Of a stretch of DNA of 64,000 bases, positions 21,524-32,539 are shown in pieces. Each line of letters opens with the position of its first letter. The stretch's first letter is position 1. The notes beneath the pieces were generated by a model that worked only from the letters and a program-made list of their open reading frames with translations, was not told where the DNA came from and did not search any database. Source of the stretch: Cycas panzhihuaensis (taxonomy: Eukaryota; Cycadophyta); assembly GCA_023213395.1 (NCBI GenBank), contig CM041465.1:173731741-173795740 (forward strand), read 5' to 3'. A program made the position numbers and the translations under genes.

Positions 21524-22196
21524 TTAGCCACATACATAGGCAGCTGTGTGAAATGCCTCTGCCCAGTAAGCTCGAGTGAGTCCTTGTGCATGCATCATAG
21601 CTTTGGCTTTATTGGCCAAAGTTCTGTTCATCCGTTTAGAGACTCCATTTTGTTGAGAAGTGTTAGGTATCGTCAGTTGTCTCCGAATGTCGTTATCCTT
21701 GCAGTATTGGGTGAATTCATTTGATGTAAATTCACCTCCATTATCTGTCCTGAATGTTTTGATTGAATGGCCAGACTCATTTTCCACTTCAAGTTTGAAT
21801 TCTTTGAACTTGGAAAATACTTCAGATTTGTGTTTGATGAAGTAAACCCAAACTTTGTGAGAAAAATCATCAATGAAGGAGATATAATACAAAGCTCCTC
21901 CAAAGATGATGTGGACATAGGTCCACACAAACCGAATGTACTAGGCTGCAGAGGATGTGATGCACGCTTTGCCTTTAGGGAAAGGCAAGCGATCTTGAGT
22001 TCCCATAATGCACGCCGCAAAGACATTTCGTTCCATAAATCTTAGGAAGCCCATGTACCATGTTCTTGTTGATCATCGCCTCAAATTGTCTAAGCTCAAA
22101 TGGCCTGACGTTGATGCCAAAGTTGCATCTTGGACAAGTAAGAAGTGACAATGGAACCGAGTAAGCGTAATCAAGTGTTATATTATTTGCATCCAT
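21524..22196 (-). pseudogene. COP-2 integrase core
   Basis: The frame 21928-21524 carries ISFIDDFSHKVWVYFIKHK, KTFRTDNGGEFTSNEFTQYC and then NGVSKRMNRTLANKAKAMM: the D, D and E-type segments of the integrase core, with the glutamate of the final motif read as S-K in NGVSKRMNRT. The frame before it (22196-21975) is the decayed GAG-pre-integrase zinc region ending in VHGLPKIYGTKCLCGVHYG. Confidence 0.8.
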
Positions 22197-22306
22197 CTTG
22201 TAGAGGCCTTGATCCTCATAGCCAATGACTACTACTTGGTCTTCTTTGTCACTAATTATACATTTCCGCTTTGGAACAATACACTCATCTGTTGCTTGTC
22301 CAACGG

Positions 22307-22894
22307 CTATGATTGTAAATTTTTGTCCATTGAAGGTATTAAATAGGCATTGCCATCGGGAAATGTGGAGGAAGGATTTGATGAGGAAAAGAATGGAGTT
22401 ATTGTGCCTACTCCAGAAATTTTGGTAGATTGATTATTCCCAAAGGTCACTGATTGACCTTTGCCTTCCTTGATGTTGGTGAGGAGCTCTTCACTTCCAG
22501 TCATGTGTTGTGAAGCTCCAGAATCAATAATCCAAGTTTCATCAACCTTGGATGTCTGATATGCACAAAACAGTTTGTCTTCATCTGCAAACTGATTAGA
22601 GTGGCGTTGATTGCCACCTCTGAAGCCCCCCCTTCCTCTTTGACCTCCTCGATAGGCACCTCGATTTGGTCGAGGGGGTTGTTGTTGCTGCTGTTGAAAC
22701 CGCTGCTGGTACTGCTGACGTGGCTGCTGCTGTCGCTGGTACTGCTGGTGTGGCTGTTGCTGTTGTTGGCACTGTTGGCGTGGCTGCTGTTGTTGGCGTA
22801 GATCTGCTTGCTTTTTCCGACACTCAGGTGCGATGTGGCCAGGTTTGCCACAATAATGACATACAACATTGGTCCTTGAAGACCCAATGTTCAT
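22307..22894 (-). pseudogene. COP-2 nucleocapsid and protease
   Basis: The 195-residue frame has knuckle CHYCGKPGHIAPEC, then a glutamine-rich stretch (about residues 30-75), an RG-rich stretch (GAYRGGQRGRGGFRGG), then the protease WIIDSGASQHMTG with the D-S-G active site intact, ending at AYLIPSMDK. The knuckle binds RNA and the protease would process Gag-Pol. This is the best preserved part of COP-2. Confidence 0.85.
22676..22802 (-). repeat. PolyQ-coding repeat in COP-2 gag
   Basis: Imperfect tandem repeat of about 27-33 bases coding QQQQP(R/H)QQ(C/Y)Q units. The opposite-strand leucine- or valine-rich frames over it are shadows. Confidence 0.75.
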
Positions 22895-22927
22895 GTTCCC
22901 AAACTGCTTTGAAAGTGCAGGTTTGAG

Positions 22928-23613
22928 TCACTGTTTGGCCTTTGAATTGGCGGTGAATGCACCTGATGTAGATGGTACCTCCTCATTATCTTTAGTGTAG
23001 ATTTGTTCTTCTTGAAGTAGTAGACTTTCAAATTCGTTGAATGTCATAGTTTTGAGGGAACCATCTCTTGTAGTAGATGAAATAAAGCCATTGTAGTCTT
23101 TTGGTAAGGCTTTGGTGATGGATGTGATCAATTCATCCTCGTTCTTTGGACTTCCAAGTGTATTCAATTCATTACATACCTCCTTGATGGAGGAAAGAAA
23201 AGCCGACATGGGCTTGATAAACTTAATAGAATACAATTTTGCTTTAACCATTAAAATGCGAGCTTGATCTCGCCTCATACAATGAGGACAACGTGTCCCA
23301 AACTTCTTTAAGTGTTAGCACCAAAGAATATTCGATCTACATTTACATCAACAATCATGTGAAGGAATGCCAAAGCAATTTCATCTTTGGCTTCCCATGC
23401 AGCAAGCAAAGCACCATCGGGTTGTACAAGAATATTTCTATTGGTAACGGTCTTTGGTCGAGGTAATCTCCCAGAAACATAACTCCAAAATTCGTTCATG
23501 ATAAGCAAGTTCTGAGTGAGTCTCTTCCATTCTTGATAATTATCTTGTCCTGTTAACCGAATAGTGCATGCATTTAGCATGTTTATGGCAGCCATGTTTC
23601 GGTTTATAAACAC
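22928..23613 (-). pseudogene. COP-2 gag capsid
   Basis: Two frames, 23613-23308 and 23278-22928. The first has MAAINMLNACTIRLTGQDNYQEWKRL, the copia gag start (YxxW), and LLAAWEAKDEIALAFLHMIVD. The second has ARILMVKAKLYSIKFIKPMS, ALPKDYNGFISSTTRDGSL and FESLLLQEEQIY, typical UBN2-type gag. A short indel near 23290 separates them and a stop near 22928 separates it from the knuckle. Confidence 0.82.
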
Positions 23614-23639
23614 TTGAAGCTAGCAGATAACTTGGAAAC

Positions 23640-24600
23640 TCAAAGCTTTTGTCGCTTAAGTTCCACCTTCTAACAAAACCAATACACGATCTTACTAGAA
23701 GATCCAACAACTGAATGGAATGATGAGGGGTGGAGGACTAGGCTATAGAGTTGGTCCAACTTGATCTTATAGAGAAGATCCAAATGTTGGCCATGTTAAA
23801 TCTAGGACAAGGCAGGTAGGGTTGATCTGCACGGACGTACCATGCTTTCCCTGGGATTCACAGCCCCAATAACACCCTTTTCAAACCTCCTTTCCCTCAA
23901 GCAACCTTAATTGTCGTGCACCCGACTGCATTCGGTTGGTCCCCTAAGGAATGCACCAAGCTTAAGGTTAATTTAGAGGCAAGGTTTGAACCTTTTCAAG
24001 CCTCTCCAGATTTTAAGTCACTTTTAGCGATTTTAAAGTGAACTTAGGTTCTTTTGCTTGGAAAATGTACTTATGAAAATGCTTTGATTAAGCTTTACAA
24101 AAAAGTGGCTTCAAGAGGAAGCAATGTAAGTACATGTATATGAACACTTGTAGTGTTTTTTTACAATGAGCACTTTAATGAAAATGTAGTGCTATGTTGA
24201 TCCAAGTAAGAAACCAAATGCTTGATTACAATAAGTTTTGCAAGATACTTTTTGAAAAAAGGCTTAAGTACTGAAAGAAGTAATGCAAAACTTGTGATGA
24301 AGATACAAGTGGGTTCCTTTTAATGTTGAACAAATGAGGGAAAGAGAGCCACTTGCATGAAAAACGACATCAAGCACCAAGTGTTGGGACTTTAAATTAG
24401 TCCCAACGATAAAAAAAGTGATTTTTATTAAGTATTTGAGCCCTCTTTGAGACTAAGGGCAATAGGTCACCATGCAAGGTGCCTTAAAAGTGTTTTAAAA
24501 TTTAGTGATGAGTATCACTTTTTGAAAACAAAAAAAAAAACACTTAAAATCACTTAATTAACACTTGTTCAAACAATAACTAAGTGTTAAAACTTTTAAG
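23640..24600 (-). other. COP-2 leader, non-repetitive part
   Basis: No coding signal. Collinear by eye with 56560-57500 in COP-3 (shared block around CCCAGGATTCAT-like and GGTCCCCTAGGGAATGC words), so it is conserved leader. Confidence 0.6.
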
Positions 24601-24835
24601 AGCCAAAACATAGCCTAAAATTTGAAATTTTTTTTTGCAATTTGAACACTAAAGTCTTTGGACAATTTGTGTTGAGGCTATGGGGCCCACTAAGGTCGCT
24701 AGACAGTGGCTGAAATTTTGAAAACAAAGTGCGATCGTGAGGGACAATTTGGATGAAAAGACGGTGGCTGAAATTTGAAAGCAAAGTCTGGACTGTGAGG
24801 ACAGCTGGATGAAGAGGACAGCTGGCTGAGATTTG

Positions 24836-25115
24836 GCGCTTTTGATTCTCTGGAAACAACGCTTTTTCTGGCTGAAAAACAGCGCTTTTGACGGCTGAAA
24901 AACAGTGCTTTTGATGGCTGAAAACAGCGCTTTTGATGGCTGAAAACAGCGCTTTTGATGGCTGAAAAACAGCGCTTTTGATGGCTGAAAACAGCGCTTT
25001 TGACTGCTGAAAAACAGTGCTTTTGATGGCTGAAAACAGCACTTTTGATGGCTGAAAACAACGCTTTTGATGGCTGGAAATAGCGCTTTTGACTGGCTGG
25101 AAACAGTGCTTTTGC
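24836..25115 (-). repeat. Tandem 22-23-bp repeats in COP-2 leader
   Basis: About 12 copies of a unit reading, on the plus strand, CAGCGCTTTTGATGGCTGAA plus two or three A. The long frame across it on the minus strand (KRCFQPSKALFSAIKSAVF and so on) is just the translated repeat. COP-3 has a different repeat at the same place. Confidence 0.85.
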
Positions 25116-25344
25116 TTGAGGAATGTGGGGCCCACAGCTGGCTGCCAGGAACTAGAAAAAACAGCAGCCTTCTTCTTCACAGTGCCTTTTAAAAAAAACT
25201 CCAAAATGCTTGATCCTGCAAAAAAAACCTTCAAACAAACCTTGGATCGCCTTGGTCTGAAGGTCGTCACCAAAGGTTTGTTGCTTTCTTCAAAGAACTC
25301 CTTGAGCAAAAAAAGCAAGAGAACAGAGGAGCTAGTCTCCTCTT

Positions 25345-25357
25345 GCTCGATACCAAA
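25345..25357 (-). promoter_or_regulatory. COP-2 primer-binding site
   Basis: Minus strand TTTGGTATCGAGC follows the LTR end TTTTCACA; it differs from the tRNA-Met type TGGTATCAGAGC. Confidence 0.7.
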
Positions 25358-25908
25358 TGTGAAAAGAGGCTAGATGGCGTCAGCCCCTAGATCTAGAAAC
25401 TAGCATCACTCTAGTTCTAGTTGCGTAAATATAAACAAGTATAATAAACTCAAGGCAAAGAGAAAGCAAAGAGACAAAACTTGAATGAAGGAGCAAGAGA
25501 AAATGATACCCAATATGTGGAGTTGGAATTGGTCCAACCTCCCAAGAAGAAAGCAGTTTGATTAGCAACCGATAGCATAACAATACAACTCCAACTCTTG
25601 TGTGAGACAATGAGGAAAGGTCTCATTATATAGAGTGAAATGAGAGACCTAAGGCCTTGGATGTTTGACAAGTGTCAAACATCCAAGATACATGCCTTGC
25701 ATGTTGGACATGTGTCCTTTTGGGCTCTCATGTGAGCAAAAGTGCATGAGGGTCCATTTGACCCTTTAGTGACAACGTTGTGTCACTAGAAAGAATGTGG
25801 GTGTGCACTTTATCACTTAAGTGATAAGTCACCCCTAAAGTAAAAAGTGCATATATTACATGAAAAATAAAAGTACATTAACTTAACATTTAAACATAAG
25901 GTTTAACA
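25358..25908 (-). repeat. COP-2 5' LTR
   Basis: 551 bp. It holds three dyads: 25656-25687 (15-base arms CTTGGATGTTTGACA, 2-base loop), 25767-25788 (8-base arms TAGTGACA, 6-base loop) and 25810-25827 (perfect 18-base palindrome TTATCACTTAAGTGATAA). Confidence 0.92.
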
Positions 25909-25913
25909 AACCA

Positions 25914-26618
25914 ATCATCAAAGATGTAACAAAACCCCTGACACTGACTTGTCATTCTGATCCTTGATAGCCTGATAGAGTAGAGGCAGAGTCATTTCGT
26001 GAAAAAATTACTTCGTTTGTCAAAAAAACAAATTTTTATGGGGAATGCCAACACTGCCCACGCTATTCTGTCAAATATTCCTTGGAGAACATTCCCTATT
26101 AAACTTTAGATAAAATATATTTTATGTTTTCTGAAGTTTAAGTGACATTAAATTAGATTGGGTTTGCTTTCAAGTCCAACACGAAACCCCATGCCCATTA
26201 ACTGCCAATTACATTGTGTTTTAGGAGCTAGTGTTATTTTTGGACAATCTGGAGTCATTTTTCGGAAAATAAATATACCACAATGCATGATTTTTCGAGG
26301 TATACAATTTCACAACTGTCATATGCAGCAATTTAGTACAAAATCTTGGTGAAAAATCCATTTTTTATGTTTTTAAACCTATTTTGACCACTTGCAAGTA
26401 GATTGAGGCAGGAAAATTAATCATACCAGCTACCTGTGTGTAGACCGATGATATCTATAGCTGTCTTATTTTATTTATGTGCTTGATTAGTTGTTTTCTA
26501 ATTATTTTTATCTTTATTTTTTTTTTTTTGGCTTAGAATGGAATCTAGAGGAAGCATAATAGGAATTATCAAAGAGAAACTAACTGCTCCTTAAAATTAT
26601 ACAATCTAGAAATATCCA
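25914..26618 (+). other. COP-1 leader, right part
   Basis: Continues the COP-1 leader after COP-2. A non-coding AT-rich stretch, with no other feature seen. Confidence 0.5.
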
Positions 26619-27340
26619 ATGCAAAGTTTTGTTCATCTAAATGATCTTTGGAAATATGTAGATAATTCTGTAATGGAAAAGGATGCTACTGAAATCATGG
26701 AGTTCCAAAACAAGTTGAAGATTGGTGCTGACTTCAATATTGAGTATCAATCGAAAACGAGGATAACATTTGGATTTCTTAGCTTGTCTATAAGCGGCAA
26801 CATCATTTTAAGCATCAGGGACACTACTACACCGAAGTAGATGAGGGACACAGTCATAAACCTGTTTATACACAAGGACGACATGAGAGCCCTAAACCTG
26901 CAGAGTCAGTTGTACATAATGAAGATGATTAGAAACACACTGGATCTCATGAGGGATGTTAGATCAATTCATGATTAGTTGTTAACAATTGGGGAGATCA
27001 TTCCTAATTCAGAAATCATAGCTTCTGTGGTAAGGAGTCTAGCACTCCCATATAAGAATTTCACAACCACATTGACTATATCTGACAAATTATCCACTCT
27101 AACAATTGGATCTTTGGAATCATTGCTTATGGAACATTAGCAGAAATTGAAAAACATGCACGATGAATGTTCTAGAGTACTACCATCAAAATCTAAAGGT
27201 AAATAGGCTTATATTCTAAAGAAGAATGCACCTTCTGAAACTACAGTTCAAAAGGCCAAACCAAGAGCATCTGAAGGACAGTATAGGCCAAAATATTATC
27301 ATTGTGGGAAGTTAGGCCAATCAAAAAGGACTGTTGGGTA
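26619..27340 (+). pseudogene. COP-1 gag
   Basis: Copia-type gag broken by stops. It has HLNDLWKYVDNSVMEKD, then after a stop at 26838 INLFIHKDDMRALNLQSQLY and GEIIPNSEIIASVVRSLALPYKNF, DKLSTLTIGSLESLLMEH, and a decayed knuckle YHCGKLGQSKRT near 27300, where the last cysteine is lost. Confidence 0.7.
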
Positions 27341-27504
27341 TGGCAATGACAGCAGCACTCTCAATAGCCTCCAAATCAACTCCAACAACAAAAGTAGTAG
27401 CAATGATAACAACGACCAACTAAACAACATGATCATGTGAAGGACTCAGTTGAAGAGACATTTAATACAATCATAACACAATTGTTTGTTTCCACATACG
27501 AAAT

Positions 27505-27890
27505 GGGTTCTGTTGCACTCGACATAAAGTTCATTGATTCAAGTGCATCAAAACAAATGATAGGAAGGTTCGAATGGTCCAACGACATGTGGTCGGTGAA
27601 CTAAAAAGTAACAATTGGGAACGACACCGAGTTGGGTGTGATTGGAATTGGAAAAGTTCCATTTACTCTACCAAATGGTGATAAACGACATTTGAAAAAT
27701 GTATTGTACATACCAAATCTTAAAGTGATTCTTGTTTCAATTGGTGAAATTGAATAACAAGATATGATTGTAACGTTTGTTCAAGAATAGTGTGAATTTT
27801 TAGGCAAACAGAACAAGGTTGTAGCCATAGGAGTAGGAGAGAATAATATGTACAAATTACAAGGATACTCTTATGTATGAAGAGCATTCC
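27505..27890 (+). pseudogene. COP-1 protease
   Basis: IKFIDSSASKQMIGRFEWSNDMW stands for the copia D-S-G-A-S-x-H-M active site, with G changed to S. Downstream are VTIGNDTELGVIGIGKVPF and LKNVLYIPNLKVILVSIG, the typical second half. Stops at several points. Confidence 0.7.
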
Positions 27891-27899
27891 TTGTTGTAT

Positions 27900-28760
27900 C
27901 ACCTAAACGAAAAAATTATGGCATGAAAGAATGGATCTTTTGAACTAGTCCAAACTCCAATTAATGTATAAATTGAAAATGGTGCATGGTCTACCTTTGA
28001 TTAACTACAAAAGTTGTTTATGTGAACCATGTATTTTTGGTAAATAGCACACAAAACCATTTCCAAAAGAGAAAGCGTGGAGAGCAAAGGAAAAATTCAG
28101 ATTGGTACACTCTAACATTTGTGGACCAATACATGTTGTCTCACTAGGTGGAGTGAGATATTTCATCACTTTCATCGACGACTTTTCAAATAAAGTTTGA
28201 AATTTTCCACTAAGGGAAAATTTTCAAGCCTTCACTTATTTCAAACAATTTAAGAACCTTATTGAAAATGAAAGTGGACATAAGATCAAAGTCCTGTGAA
28301 CTGATAATGGTGGAGAGTACACATCAAATGAAATTAACCAGTTCTGCAAGGATTACAGAATTAAGAAGCAATTTGCAATTGCCTATACACCTCAACAAAA
28401 TGGAGTTGTTGAACGGATGAACAAAACTTTAGTTGAAAAAGCCAAACCAATGATGAAAGACAAAGGATATAACAGATTTCTTATGGCCAGAAACTGTGAA
28501 CACAGCAACATATCCAACAAACGAAAACACTACAAGGATTGTGAGAAACATAACCCCTAGGGAAGTTTGGTAAGGTAAGAAACCAACTATAAGTCATCTA
28601 AGAATCTTTGGATGTAACGCATGCATGCGTATTCCAAAGGAAAAGAGACGAATGTTGGATGACAAAAGTACAAAGTGCATCCTTGTTGGATACTCTGAAG
28701 AAAGTAAAGCGTACAGAGTATACGAGTCGTCGACTCAAAAAGTTCATACAACTCGTGATG
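27900..28760 (+). pseudogene. COP-1 integrase
   Basis: Pre-integrase MVHGLPLINYKSCLCEPCIFGK, then YFITFIDDFSNKV, TDNGGEYTSNEINQFC and PQQNGVVERMNKTLVEKAK: D, D and E of the core are all present. The integrase end (ETNYKS, PCWIL) is frame-shifted. Stops make it inactive. Confidence 0.75.
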
Positions 28761-28806
28761 TTATTTTTCAAGAAAATGAGACTTAGGTTGTTGGTCTTTT
28801 GGAAAA

Positions 28807-29660
28807 ATGCGACCTTTTGAACAAAAGAGCATAGCTCTTATGGCACGTGTATTGGACTCAAGTAAACCATCAACAATTGAAGAAGTAATCAAAGAGCAAA
28901 AGTGGAATGAAGCTATGGAATCTGAAATCCAAGCTGTTAGGAAGAACCACACACGAGATTTGGTCAAATTGCCTATAGGCAAGTATGCAATTGGATGCAA
29001 ATGGATCTATAGGAAAAAGTTCAAATCAGACAGATCTGTAGATAAATACAAAGCTCAACTTGTAGTGAAAGGCTTCAAACAACTAGAAAGGATCGACTAC
29101 CAAGAAACATTTGCTCCTCTTGCAAAGACAAATATCATTCGAATCATTATGGCAATAGCTGCACAATTTAATTGGCAACTACACCAATTGGATGTGAAAA
29201 GCATGTTTTTGAACGGGAATTTAAATGAAAAAGTCTATATGAAACAACCACATGGCTTTGTTGAAAACGGTCAAGAGCACTTAATATGCCGACTCAGAAA
29301 TGCCTTGTGCAACCTAAAATAGACTCCTAGAGCCTGGTATGAAAAGATTGACTAGTACTTTCTAAAAAATGGATTTGAGAGATCTTCAACTGACTCAAAT
29401 CTATACATAAAAGAAGAAAATGATAATATCATGTTTATGGTGTTGTACATTGACGATCTACTAATCACAGGTAATGATATCACAATGATATCAAATTTGA
29501 AAGCAGATCTTAGCCATTTCTTTAAAATGATAGATCTTGGAATTCTACACTACTTCCTTGGTATGGAACTATGACAAAAGCCTGAACATGTTTTCATCTC
29601 ACAAACAAAATACACCTGGAAAATTCTAAAGAAATTCAAAATTGATGATTATAAACCTAC
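28807..29660 (+). pseudogene. COP-1 reverse transcriptase
   Basis: The open frame 28807-29322 starts the polymerase (EVIKEQKWNEAMESEIQAV, AIGCKWIYRKKFKSD, YKAQLVVKGFKQLERIDYQ, WQLHQLDVKSMFLNG, YMKQPHGFVENGQEHLICRL). After a stop it continues PRAWYEKID and FMVLYIDDLLITGNDI, with an intact YIDD catalytic box (29446-29457), then LGILHYFLGMEL. It copies element RNA to cDNA; at least three in-frame stops. Confidence 0.85.
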
Positions 29661-29699
29661 ACCTATCCCCATGGAGACAGGCTCTTAATTAACAACTGA

Positions 29700-30390
29700 A
29701 AATGGTGGAGCAGACGTTGATTCAACATTGTATAGACAACTGGTAAGAAGTCTAATAAACTTGATTACTACCAAACCTAATATATCTTTTGCAGTCAGAA
29801 TAGTATCTAGATTTATGGCAACACCAAGAGAAAGTCACTGGAAAGCTGCAAAAAGAATCCTCAAATACTTAAAAGGTACACTTCAATATGGACTCAAATT
29901 CAATCATAATGATAAGTTCAAATTGACAAGATTTACAAATTCTAATTGGGTTGGATGTGCAAATAGCAGAAGGTCAACTTCTAGATATTGTTTTAGTTTG
30001 GGATCAATTATCGTCACATGGAGTAGTAAAAAGTTTGCTTTATCCTCTATTGAAACACAATACAAGGCTACAGTTGCAACAACTATTAAAGCCATTTGGT
30101 TACGACAGATTCTGAAGGACATGGAACAACTGCAATTGAAACCATCTTGTACTGTGACAATTAGAATACTTTGAAGATCGCAAAAAATCATTTGAACCAC
30201 GCTCGCACGAAATACATAGAGGTGCACCATCACTTTATTTGAGAATTGGTTTAAAAAGGTATAATAGAGATAATGTACAGGCCAACAAAAGAACAGTTGG
30301 CTAACATCTTTACCAAACCACTAGAATGTGAAAATTTTCAAACTTTTCAAGACGGTTTAGATGTCAAAAAAAATGAAATAAGCATTAAGG
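29700..30390 (+). pseudogene. COP-1 RNase H region and pol end
   Basis: The frame 29728-30174 has MYRQLVRSLINLITTKPNI, WKAAKRILKYLKGTLQYGL and SIIVTWSSKKFALSSIETQYKA, typical copia RNase H. The last part (about 30180-30390) is frame-shifted but still shows the usual LANIFTKPL-like end before the polypurine stretch at about 30384-30394. Confidence 0.8.
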
Positions 30391-30394
30391 GGTG

Positions 30395-30723
30395 TGTTGA
30401 TAGTAATGTTTATTCATGGCCCATAACATAGGTTATAAGCCTCCCCTTAAAATCTTGTAATATATTAGACTCTAGGATTATTTAATTGATTTGAGAGTCA
30501 TCAGGGGTTACAACTCTCACATCTCATGTGTCACCTAGTTAATGATTATATTCCTTTTAGAACTTGTATTTATGCACATACAATGCACAGTTGAAGTTAA
30601 TGAAAGATGATTTTACTTTAAGATTGTATCACTAATGTGAATGGAAGTTTTATGTTAAATTGATAGTTAATACTGTAAAGTTAGATCTCCATTCCTGTTA
30701 AATTTAATTTTTAACAATTTACA
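30395..30723 (+). repeat. COP-1 3' LTR
   Basis: 329 bp, TGTTGATAGTAATG...ATTTACA, preceded by AAGCATTAAGGGG. Confidence 0.88.
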
Positions 30724-30746
30724 TAATACCCTTGTCTATTTCATAT

Positions 30747-31191
30747 TGTTGCATGCCTAATTATGTAAAGTTAACTTTTAGAAGAATAAAAAGTTGTTGC
30801 ATGCCTAGATATTAATGTGAAGCCAATTTTTTAAGGAGAGAGAATAAGAAGTCAATTTTTCTAGAGAGAGATTAATTAGCCCCCAACCTAGGGCTATAAA
30901 TAGGGGAGTATTATTCATTTGTAAGCATCTCGGAAAATTATTATATGATCTAAAAATAATGTACTAGGACCATCAGGGCACTATTGTGCCATTGGGAGCA
31001 AAACCTTGTCTCGAAGAGGGCAATTTACTACTAATATTTCATCTGATTATTATATTATTCATCGCTATATATTTAGCATTATTTTGAATGACTATGGAAA
31101 TCTGAATGTAATTTATGTTGAGATACTATATTTTGGAGTATTTATGGTGTAATTGCTTTATTTGTTATCATCACTCTGTGGGCACGCCACA
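30747..31191 (+). repeat. LARD-A 5' LTR
   Basis: TGTTGCATGCC...CACGCCACA. TATAAATA box at 30895-30902; U5 motif CCTTGTCTCGAAGAGGG at 31004-31020; a GGGCACTATTGTGCC stem just before it. Confidence 0.92.
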
Positions 31192-31193
31192 AT

Positions 31194-31205
31194 TGGTATC
31201 AGAGC
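31194..31205 (+). promoter_or_regulatory. LARD-A primer-binding site (tRNA-Met)
   Basis: TGGTATCAGAGC, two bases after the LTR end; an exact match to the usual plant initiator tRNA-Met primer site. Confidence 0.9.
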
Positions 31206-32283
31206 TAGAAGACTACCATATGTAGGAACATATTGAATTGGCCATTTATGAAATCTAAGGGTAAAATTAGAGCCATTTGAGCTTGTATTGCTCTCTAGTG
31301 AAGCATGTACCTAGAGTCAAAATTTAGGCCAGCTTTTGACCTAGGTTCGAAGTGTTGCTTTCTTTCAAAAAAAAAAAAAGGTGTTTTATATCCATGTATT
31401 ATTAATCAGTCTACGAATCAACCATTGCCACCATAGAGGAATTTTCCAGATTGAAGGATTCTGTCTACTGTGTGGGAGGAGCTATTTGTCCAACTCGATA
31501 TTGCAGGCCATGAGAGTCCATAGTATGGAAACATATCTACATATACCTCCAGAACTAAGAAGGTTAATGCCATGACAGGCACATGCAAGAAGTCCACAAG
31601 ACCTGAGCATCGCAAATTCTATGGCAAAGCAAATCTGAACATCTGTGATTATCTGCTATGATCCTAGTGGCAAACTAGCAAGCACACAACGTGTGACAGT
31701 TGACAGGCTATGATCCTTGTAGACACGCTATGTGTGACAATCGACAAGCTTCAAGCTTCGAGGGCAAAAAGTGGGTAGGGTGTATCCTAGGAGTTGAACT
31801 ATCAGCTTATCAGGATCCCGATCCACGCTTACTACAATCTCAATAAGGGTGTCCACAGTTGTACCCCCTGTAAAAACGACAAAGGAGAGGCAATATTAGA
31901 AAGAACATTATCCAAGAGAAATTCTTGTTAAATTAAAGTATGTTGGATTTGTGCAGTTCGCCAACCTTTAATTGCTAGTAGACAGGCATATGAGGGGATT
32001 TCATGTGACCAGGTTTGAAGAAAGAAGAGGGCTAAACCCTTAAGCTTTTTATTTTTAGCTTTTCCTTCTTTTTTTTTTTCAGCTTTAGTTTCCAAAAGGG
32101 GTACCTTTGCATTTTTTGCCATGACTTCTATAGAGGTGTCAAATTTTAGTTTTGTCTAAATCGTTGGAATCTTGGTTTAGAGGCCTTCATTTTGAATGGT
32201 CATAATGCACTATTTGGATTAGTTTTGATGTAGATTTTAACCTATGAAGTTGTAGCCCTTGTTGACAACAGGAGAAAACAAAT
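31206..32283 (+). other. LARD-A leader
   Basis: Non-coding leader of about 1.1 kb. Its last 130 bases (TTGGAATCTTGGTTTAGAGG onward) align with LARD-B 38733-38850. Confidence 0.6.
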
Positions 32284-32478
32284 ATGGAGTTAGAATTTTT
32301 CGATCCCAATAAAGATGCAAATGTGACACAATGGCTACAACTTGTTGAAACACTGTGTGATTACACAACAGATACAAAAATCAAAGATTATAGATTGTGC
32401 ATTGAACTTCTCTTGACAAGAAAAGCTCTTGATTGGTTCATTGCTTGGTCTAACAAACCAAAATTATTTAGTAACTAA
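32284..32478 (+). pseudogene. LARD-A gag-like N-terminal frame
   Basis: The 64-residue frame has FFDPNKDANVTQWLQLVETL and KDYRLCIELLLTRKALDWFI. This has the look of a gag capsid core (LxLLLxxKAxDWF in place of LxGxAxxW) and aligns with LARD-B 38851-39057 (FNQEEFDGLMKSLEII, LEMLLDGRVHDWFINW). It may let element RNA enter particles of another element; that is inference. Confidence 0.55.
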
Positions 32479-32539
32479 TCATGGTTTAAGGTGATGTTAA
32501 CAGTCACATCTGACAAGTGGAATTCACATAAGCATATTC

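Larger units (their letters stand above)
18864..25908 (-). mobile_element. COP-2: minus-strand Ty1/copia element
   Basis: 7,045 bp inserted antisense in the COP-1 leader, with LTRs of 553 and 551 bp and a perfect TSD AACCA (18859-18863, 25909-25913). Minus-strand order is 5' LTR, primer site, repeat-filled leader, gag with polyQ and RG-rich tail, protease, integrase, reverse transcriptase, RNase H, 3' LTR. COP-3 is a sister copy. Confidence 0.93.
17003..30723 (+). mobile_element. COP-1: Ty1/copia element carrying a nested COP-2
   Basis: 13,721 bp including the 7-kb insertion, with LTRs of 335 and 329 bp and a perfect TSD TAATA (16998-17002, 30724-30728). Domain order gag, protease, integrase, reverse transcriptase, RNase H shows copia type. 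Many stops make it inactive. Confidence 0.9.

Noticed and set aside
22601-22926. Leucine- and valine/alanine-rich frames opposite COP-2 gag (possible membrane proteins)
   Set aside because: They are antisense shadows of the glutamine-rich repeat; the same occurs at 55507-55906 in COP-3.
24836-25115. CRISPR-like array of 22-23-bp repeats
   Set aside because: Units are head to tail with no spacers, within a plant retrotransposon leader.
24596-25318. 240-residue minus-strand open frame rich in KSAVFSHQK-like units
   Set aside because: It is only the translation of the 22-23-bp leader repeats of COP-2, with no start context, domain or counterpart in COP-3.
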